A stretch of DNA of 9,640 bases. Source: an uncultured Oscillibacter sp. GTDB lineage: Bacteria; Bacillota; Clostridia; Oscillospirales; Oscillospiraceae. Each line of letters starts with the position of its first letter. Positions within the stretch are counted from its first letter, which is position 1. The stretch lies in assembly GCA_910587875.1 (NCBI GenBank), contig CAJUOD010000106.1, positions 1-9,640 on the forward strand, given 5' to 3'. This document shows, in pieces, positions 5,861-9,640 of this stretch. A program made the translations under genes and the position numbers. The notes under the pieces were generated by a model. That model was not told where the DNA came from, made no database searches, and saw only the letters and a program-made list of their open reading frames with translations.

Positions 5861-6869
5861 GGAAGGCTGCCTTACTCCCTGGGACACCCAGCAGGCGAGA
5901 ATCTTCACGCCGGAGAGCAAATCCCCTACGCTGGCCGGAGCGGACGGGGGCGGAGGCCGGAATCCTGCGGGGCTCCTCTTTTCTGCCGGGTTTTGTGCCG
6001 GAGCAGGCTCAGCCGCTGGGAACATTGGCTACCAGGCGGAGATTGCCCCCACCCTAAAAGGCAGCGCCAGCGGGAACATGATGCCCTCTGTTCTCTGCCT
6101 CAACGACCAGGGCGGCGGCGTCATGGAATGTTCTGAAGATGTGGCGGGAACCTTGCTGGCCCAGGAACACGGCCACCAGCCGCTGGTGATCAAAGCGCAG
6201 AAAAAGAAAACGACTGCCGGAATTTATGAAAACCACGGCATCGACGCCCGTTATACCGGGCCGCACCCGGTCTCGCCTACCCTTCCGGCCCGTGCGGGCA
6301 CCGGCGGAAATAATCTCCCCTTGGTCTCCGAATTGCCGGAGACGCTTTGCATCCTGGGCAACACTGTGGACTGCGCCCCGGAGAACGGCGGTCACGGCCT
6401 TGGCATTCAGAAAGAGCTGTCGTTTACGCTGACCTCCGAGCACCGGCACGCCGTCTTTACCCGGCAGAGGTCAGATCGGTTTCAGGAGGGCGACATCGCC
6501 TCCACCGAAAGCGCCCAGCAGGATAAGGACGCCACCGATCTCATTTATCAGGCGGCGAAGCGGGCCGCCTCGGAGGCGTTCGCGCAAACATGCGCCGCAG
6601 CGCTGCCGAAGCTCATAAGGAGGCTTACGGCGACAGAATGCGAGCGGCTCCAGGGTTTCCCGGACGGCTGGACGGGCATACCGGGGGCCTCGGACTCCGC
6701 CAGGTACCGGGCTTTGGGAAACAGCGTGGCCATACCGTGTGTAGAGTTCATCATGCGGGGAATCGCCATGGCGATGGGCATGTATCCCATGGTCCTTCCG
6801 TGCTTCAGCGAGTTTCCCCTTCCCAATTCTGCCGGGGATAACACCAGCATCCCGTCTCGTGGTCGTTAA
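5346..6869 (+). CDS. Overprinted ORF with repeat region and C5 methyltransferase motifs IX-X
   Basis: A 507-aa ORF starting MKTNVMDGQVSMFAPD in the +1 frame relative to the catalytic ORF, overlapping it for 515 nt. Residues 1-171 are dual-coding; within them SKYYLTRKACLGILRRAGER (112-131) looks like a real conserved helical segment. Residues about 190-400 are a run of degenerate repeats that may replace a target-recognition domain. Residues 425-443 (RRLTATECERLQGFPDGW) are motif IX and 458-469 (GNSVAIPCVEFI) motif X, both expected in the missing C-terminal half of the methyltransferase. It may act with the catalytic ORF as a two-subunit enzyme, or arise by frameshift fusion. It ends with an unusual tail (after MRGIA, about residue 473) whose last 65 nt are antisense to the end of tag, suggesting its original stop was lost. 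Confidence 0.88.
   Translation: MKTNVMDGQVSMFAPDSPCGRMCREASPAGGTRKRGGKHRARTSGRSSRRSSRLRNQSFMLLDLRAGAGNMLGPYWEIDPQWLGCGGTLNTSECPKDAAESSLSAILQEEVPSKYYLTRKACLGILRRAGERRKDLPYQLELALKAQAGLISQEEFSVCPPAGGGARQKRSEEGCLTPWDTQQARIFTPESKSPTLAGADGGGGRNPAGLLFSAGFCAGAGSAAGNIGYQAEIAPTLKGSASGNMMPSVLCLNDQGGGVMECSEDVAGTLLAQEHGHQPLVIKAQKKKTTAGIYENHGIDARYTGPHPVSPTLPARAGTGGNNLPLVSELPETLCILGNTVDCAPENGGHGLGIQKELSFTLTSEHRHAVFTRQRSDRFQEGDIASTESAQQDKDATDLIYQAAKRAASEAFAQTCAAALPKLIRRLTATECERLQGFPDGWTGIPGASDSARYRALGNSVAIPCVEFIMRGIAMAMGMYPMVLPCFSEFPLPNSAGDNTSIPSRGR
5922..6545 (+). repeat. Degenerate protein-level repeats in the methyltransferase recognition region
   Basis: Within the second methyltransferase ORF a unit of the form S/A-x-T-L followed by a Gly-rich stretch and a hydrophobic exit recurs: SPTLAGADGGGG, APTLKGSASGNMMPSVL, AGTLLAQEHGHQPLV, SPTLPARAGTGGNNLPLV, SFTLTSEHRHAVF, and a worn copy ASTESAQQDKDATDLI. 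Spacing is about 25-50 residues. The repeats are visible in protein, not as exact DNA repeats. Confidence 0.6.
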
Positions 6870-7383
6870 CTACGCCCACCGCCTGCAAAAACGAGTAGAT
6901 GATGACGGAGCCCACGAAGTTCATCCCCCGGCGTTTCAAGTCCTTGGAAACCCGGTCGGACAACTCGGTACTGGCCCGGACCTCGTCGTCTGTGTTCAGA
7001 ATGACCTGCCCGTCCGTAAAGCCCCAGAGGTAGCGGTCGAAGGACCCAAACTCCTTCTGGATGTCCAGAAAAGCCCTCGCGTTCTGGACCGCCGCCTGAA
7101 TCTTGCGTCGGTTCCGCACAATGCCGGGGTCCGCCATCAGCGCCTCCAGCTTCTCCGGGCCGTACTCCGCGACAACCGCGGGATCGAAACCGTCGAAGGC
7201 CCGCCGGAACGCCTCCCGCTTTTTCAGGATTGTAATCCAGGACAGGCCCGCCTGAAAGCTCTCCAGGATCAGCATCTCGAAGAGCTTCCGGTCGTCATGC
7301 TCCGGCCTCCCCCACTCCTGGTCGTGATAGGCCGTATAGAGTTCAGAGGCCGGATCGGCCCAGCGGCAACGCTTTCGTTCCAT
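6805..7383 (-). CDS. tag: 3-methyladenine DNA glycosylase I
   Basis: The 192-aa protein is a full-length Tag enzyme, which removes N3-methyladenine from alkylated DNA as the first step of base excision repair. It starts MERKRCRWADPASELY. The zinc-binding set of the family is present: Cys6, His20, His175 and Cys179 (in NDHETGC). Glu41 in LESFQAGLSWITIL corresponds to the base-contacting Glu of the family. An AGGAGGTG site lies 5 nt before ATG 7383, and a TATAAT promoter lies just upstream, so it is its own transcription unit, divergent from the glycosidase gene. Its last 65 nt overlap, tail to tail, the end of the second methyltransferase ORF, and no terminator is visible after it. This is a housekeeping-type gene rather than normal ICE machinery. 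Confidence 0.95.
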   Translation of the reverse strand: MERKRCRWADPASELYTAYHDQEWGRPEHDDRKLFEMLILESFQAGLSWITILKKREAFRRAFDGFDPAVVAEYGPEKLEALMADPGIVRNRRKIQAAVQNARAFLDIQKEFGSFDRYLWGFTDGQVILNTDDEVRASTELSDRVSKDLKRRGMNFVGSVIIYSFLQAVGVVNDHETGCWCYPRQNWEGETR

Positions 7384-7406
7384 AGGGACACCTCCTGTTC
7401 GCCCCC

Positions 7407-7435
7407 ATTATACCCAATCCATATCCAGGACACAA
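7407..7435 (-). promoter_or_regulatory. Sigma-A-type promoter for tag
   Basis: On the minus strand, TTGTGT (-35, 7435-7430) and a perfect TATAAT (-10, 7412-7407) are separated by exactly 17 nt. The -10 lies about 24 nt before the tag start, leaving a short leader with the ribosome site. Confidence 0.7.
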
Positions 7436-7448
7436 GAAGAAAACGAGA

Positions 7449-7477
7449 TTGCGCCCGGCCTGTTCATCCTTTATAAT
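7449..7477 (+). promoter_or_regulatory. Sigma-A-type promoter for the GH18 glycosidase gene
   Basis: TTGCGC (-35, 7449-7454) and a perfect TATAAT (-10, 7472-7477) are spaced by 17 nt. The likely transcript starts near 7484, about 43 nt before ATG 7527. Only 13 nt separate this promoter from the divergent tag promoter. Confidence 0.65.
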
Positions 7478-7526
7478 AGGAGCAAACGAAGGCGAATCTT
7501 GCCGGGCTTGGAGCGGAGGCGGCGCT

Positions 7527-8885
7527 ATGGGACGAAATCAAAAACTGGCTTACGCCCTGGGCGGCTTTGTCCTCGGCGTGCTGCTGACCTCTGCGGTTTG
7601 GCTGCGCGTCGGCATCCGGCAGGATACCGGCATAGCGGCGGCTCCGGAGGATTCTCGCCCTGGGGCCTCAGCAGCCGTCTTTCCCGACACAGAGCCGGAG
7701 GAGCAGACGGCCCCGCCGCTGGAAACCACAGGCGAAGAACCGGACGGCTCCGCCGCGCCGGACCCTCCAACGGATATCTGGGACAGCGCCGCAGTTTACA
7801 CCGGAGGCGATACCGTCAGCCATCAGGGGCGGCGGTACCAGGCCAAGTGGTGGACCCAGGGTGAGCGGCCTGACAGCAGCGGCGCGTGGGAAGACCTGGG
7901 AATCCTGGACGGCGAACCGGTCCAGCCGGAGGGCGTGAGCAGAGTTCCCATTGACGCCTCCGGGCCACGCAGCACGGAACTGACCGACTTTAAAGTGGTA
8001 GGCTATTATCCCAGCTGGAAGCCGGACAGGCTGAGCTCCGTGGACTTCGGCGTGGTGACCCACGTCTGCTACGCCTTCGCCATCCCTACGGCAGAAGGCG
8101 GATTGCGGGATTTGGAAAACCCGGAGACCGCCAAAACCCTGATCCGTTCCGCCCATGAAAACGGAGCGAACGTACTGCTGTCCGTGGGCGGCTGGAGCTA
8201 CAACGATACCCCGCTGGAAAATGTATTCATGGAGGCCACCGCCGACGATGTCAGGCTCCAGCGGTTTGTAGAAAGCATCCTCACCATGTGCGAGGCATAC
8301 GGCTTCGACGGCGTGGACATGGACTGGGAGCACCCCCGCGTGGACGGAACCAGCGCCAGGCAATATGAAGCGCTGATGCTGGCCTTATCCGAGCGGCTCC
8401 ACGCCCAGGGCAGGCTGCTGACGGCGGCGGTACTGAGCGGAGCCACGGCGGACGGAAACGTCTACTATGACGCGGCGGCCCACTCCAACGCCGTGCTGAA
8501 TGCCCTGGACTTCATCAATGTCATGGCCTATGACGGCGGCGACGGAGAGCGCCACTCCTCCTATCAGTTTGCCGTGGACTGCGGGCGCTACTGGAAGGAA
8601 ACCCGCGGCCTGCCCGCTCACAAGGTGGTGCTGGGGCTTCCCTTCTATGCCCGGCCCAGCTGGGCGGACTATGGGGCGATCCTGGCCGCCGTGCCGGAGG
8701 CTTCCGCCGGGGATCATGTCCTCTATAACGGCATGGAGGTCTATTACAACGGGCCGGACACCATTGTCAAGAAGACGCGGTACGCCAGGGAAGCCTTGGG
8801 CGGCGTGATGATCTGGGAGCTGACGCAGGACACGTCCGATAAGGAGAGCAGTCTTCTGCGCGCCATTGGAAGTGTCTTGAAATGA
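7527..8885 (+). CDS. Membrane-anchored glycoside hydrolase family 18 (chitinase-like) with chitin-binding domain
   Basis: The 452-aa protein has a signal anchor (residues 7-28), a Pro/Glu-rich spacer (about 36-82), a small CBM5/12-type chitin-binding domain (about 84-123, with DIWDSAAVYTGGDTVSHQG, GRRYQAKWWTQGERP and GAWEDLG), and a GH18 barrel (about 155-450). GH18 signatures are KVVGYYPSW, LLSVGGW, the catalytic FDGVDMDWE (D261, D264, D266, proton donor E268), INVMAYD and a final GGVMIWELTQD. It should cleave beta-1,4-linked N-acetylglucosamine polymers (chitin or peptidoglycan-like glycans) at the outer face of the membrane. I chose ATG 7527 over 7449 because GGAGG lies 7 nt upstream and the protein then starts with a normal basic anchor. 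It has its own promoter and terminator, so it is a monocistronic unit. Spore-associated or endo-N-acetylglucosaminidase activity are alternatives. Confidence 0.93.
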   Translation: MGRNQKLAYALGGFVLGVLLTSAVWLRVGIRQDTGIAAAPEDSRPGASAAVFPDTEPEEQTAPPLETTGEEPDGSAAPDPPTDIWDSAAVYTGGDTVSHQGRRYQAKWWTQGERPDSSGAWEDLGILDGEPVQPEGVSRVPIDASGPRSTELTDFKVVGYYPSWKPDRLSSVDFGVVTHVCYAFAIPTAEGGLRDLENPETAKTLIRSAHENGANVLLSVGGWSYNDTPLENVFMEATADDVRLQRFVESILTMCEAYGFDGVDMDWEHPRVDGTSARQYEALMLALSERLHAQGRLLTAAVLSGATADGNVYYDAAAHSNAVLNALDFINVMAYDGGDGERHSSYQFAVDCGRYWKETRGLPAHKVVLGLPFYARPSWADYGAILAAVPEASAGDHVLYNGMEVYYNGPDTIVKKTRYAREALGGVMIWELTQDTSDKESSLLRAIGSVLK

Positions 8886-8899
8886 TGTTAAAGCGCATA

Positions 8900-8940
8900 C
8901 AGGAGGGCCACCCGGCAGCGGATGGCCCTCCTGTTGCTTT
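8900..8940 (+). terminator. Rho-independent terminator after the glycosidase gene
   Basis: An 11-bp perfect stem (CAGGAGGGCCA with TGGCCCTCCTG, 8900-8910 and 8923-8933) closes a 12-nt loop and is followed by TTGCTTTCGCTTCGTTTTC. It begins 14 nt after the stop codon. Confidence 0.8.
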
Positions 8941-8965
8941 CGCTTCGTTTTCTATAGATTTATCG

Positions 8966-9003
8966 TTGGGTATCGTGAATAGCCTTTACATGGCTTTGGG
9001 TAT
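8966..9003 (+). promoter_or_regulatory. Possible operator/promoter region before the ribbon-helix-helix operon
   Basis: In this AT-richer gap, TTGGGTAT occurs twice, 30 nt apart (8966-8973 and 8996-9003), and AGCC/GGCT (8981-8984, 8992-8995) form a small inverted repeat around TTTACAT. Directly repeated sites about three helical turns apart before DNA-binding-protein genes could be operators, but no convincing -35/-10 pair was found, so this is tentative. Confidence 0.3.
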
Positions 9004-9039
9004 ATGCTTACTTTACAAAGTTGGAAAGGAGACACTAAA

Positions 9040-9216
9040 ATGCCCAAACATCTACAGGTTAGAATAGAGCCGGGCGACTATAGGCGGCTTCGTATGCTGT
9101 GTGCGCTGCGTGGATGCACTCTGCAGGGATTTTTGCTGAAACTGATTTTGGACTGCCTGAAAAGTGCGCCGGAATTCCAGCCAGCTGGGGAGGAGGCGGA
9201 ACATGGACGCCATTAA
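9040..9216 (+). CDS. Small ribbon-helix-helix-like protein, 58 aa
   Basis: The 58-aa protein starts MPKHLQVRIEPGDYRRLRML. A short basic strand (HLQVRIEP) followed by two helices (DYRRLRMLCALRG and LQGFLLKLILDCLKS) is the ribbon-helix-helix (Arc/MetJ-like) pattern. Such proteins act as dimeric DNA-binding regulators or relaxosome accessory proteins. ATG 9040 has GGAAAGGAG 8 nt upstream; a longer in-frame ATG at 9004 lacks a ribosome site. Its end overlaps the next gene by 14 nt, so the two are translationally coupled. It starts a fresh operon after the glycosidase terminator and looks like ICE content. Confidence 0.7.
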   Translation: MPKHLQVRIEPGDYRRLRMLCALRGCTLQGFLLKLILDCLKSAPEFQPAGEEAEHGRH

Positions 9217-9532
9217 AAATCTTTGCGCTCCCATTCCGGCTGAGCTTCATACGCAGCTCCGTCAACGCCAGGAGGCGTCCGGTCAGACCCTGGGCCAGTA
9301 CATGACTTGGCTCATTACGAAATTTTACGAAGAGGAGGGGAAACCCATTATGAAAGGAAATCAGAGAACGGTCGCGTTCCAGGTATCGGAGGAACTGTTC
9401 GAGCGGTTCAAGGACTACCTCAAGAAGAACGGAATCAAGCAGAACGCCTTCTTCCGGGACTGCATCCAGAAGGCGCTGGTGGCGGAAGCTCCGACGGATG
9501 CATCTGCCGGAGAGGAGGACGGCACATGCTGA
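9203..9532 (+). CDS. Double ribbon-helix-helix-like protein, 109 aa
   Basis: Two modules lie in tandem. Residues 1-48 (MDAIKNLCAPIPAELHTQL ... GQYMTWLITKFYEEEG) resemble small Arc-like proteins of Clostridial ICEs. Residues 50-92 (MKGNQRTVAFQVSEELFERF ... NAFFRDCIQKALVAE) again show a strand (TVAFQVS) and two helices, a second ribbon-helix-helix. The tail is acidic and Ala-rich (EAPTDASAGEEDG). ATG 9203 has AGGAGG 6 nt upstream within the previous gene. An internal in-frame ATG at 9350 has its own strong site, so the second module may also be made alone. A role in transcriptional control or as relaxosome accessory protein is inferred from fold only. The next gene overlaps its stop by 7 nt. 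Confidence 0.7.
   Translation: MDAIKNLCAPIPAELHTQLRQRQEASGQTLGQYMTWLITKFYEEEGKPIMKGNQRTVAFQVSEELFERFKDYLKKNGIKQNAFFRDCIQKALVAEAPTDASAGEEDGTC
9333..9352 (+). promoter_or_regulatory. Internal ribosome binding site and ATG within the double RHH gene
   Basis: AGGAGGGG at 9333-9340 lies 9 nt before an in-frame ATG at 9350, exactly at the boundary between the two modules. It codes for EEG in the long form. It could yield a separate 60-aa second module. Confidence 0.5.
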
Positions 9533-9640
9533 TGTGGAGCAAGGACGAGCGCAGGAACAATCGGCGGGAGATCGTCTCCAGCAGTTATGTGGCCAGCGTC
9601 CCCTATCTGGGGCGGGTCAATATCCATCCCCACATCCACT
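9526..9640 (+). CDS. N-terminal fragment of an unrecognised ICE-operon protein
   Basis: The first 38 codons of a gene cut by the window end, starting MLMWSKDERRNNRREI and continuing SSSYVASVPYLGRVNIHPHIH. ATG 9526 has AGGAGG 7 nt upstream and overlaps the stop of the preceding gene, so it is part of the same operon. The start is basic and the fragment has a Tyr/Val/His-rich segment; no family is recognisable from so short a piece. Confidence 0.55.
   Translation, partial: MLMWSKDERRNNRREIVSSSYVASVPYLGRVNIHPHIH

Noticed and set aside
6859..7476. 205-aa plus-strand open frame across tag
   Set aside because: Antisense shadow of tag, which has a complete set of family residues, ribosome site and promoter.

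Overview
The window looks like a piece of a metagenome-assembled contig from a GC-rich gut-type Firmicute (Clostridia, probably Oscillospiraceae/Lachnospiraceae-like). The reasons are strong Shine-Dalgarno sites, GC-rich third codon positions, and a gene set typical of Tn1549/CTn-like integrative conjugative elements (ICEs). Taxonomy is inferred from gene content only. The first 40 bases are a nearly intact Illumina sequencing adapter, so the left end is a library artefact and nearby joins need care.

Layout: (1) 41-331, minus strand: the start of a small mobilisation/ribbon-helix-helix-like protein and a complete 69-aa helix-turn-helix protein, in one operon. (2) 465-1934: a 5'-truncated, Cna_B-repeat (SpaA-like) surface protein ending in LPRTGY, followed by a terminator. 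It is cut off abruptly near 465, where a biological or artefactual junction lies. (3) 2008-5021: an ICE transfer segment with a DUF3852-like two-helix membrane protein (VirB2-like topology), three unrecognised genes, a terminator and a TrbL/VirB6-like membrane protein whose start codon is odd. (4) 5036-6869: a DNA cytosine-5 methyltransferase split over two ORFs that overlap by 515 nt in different frames. ORF1 carries motifs I-VIII. ORF2 has its own good ribosome binding site inside ORF1 and carries a repeat-rich middle region and motifs IX-X. (5) 6805-8885: divergently transcribed tag (3-methyladenine DNA glycosylase I, minus) and a membrane-anchored chitin-binding GH18 glycosidase (plus), each with a near-ideal -10 box, then a terminator. 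(6) 9040-9640: a tightly packed operon of small ribbon-helix-helix-like proteins and the start of an unrecognised gene cut by the window end.

How it fits together: TrbL-like and DUF3852-like proteins would build part of a type IV secretion channel, the SpaA-like protein could act at the cell surface in mating contact, and the methyltransferase would protect transferred DNA from restriction. The tag and chitinase pair looks like cargo or flanking chromosomal DNA rather than transfer machinery. The most notable feature is the overprinted, split methyltransferase. No CRISPR array, tRNA, rRNA or insertion sequence was seen, and no gene-free stretch exceeds 300 bases.
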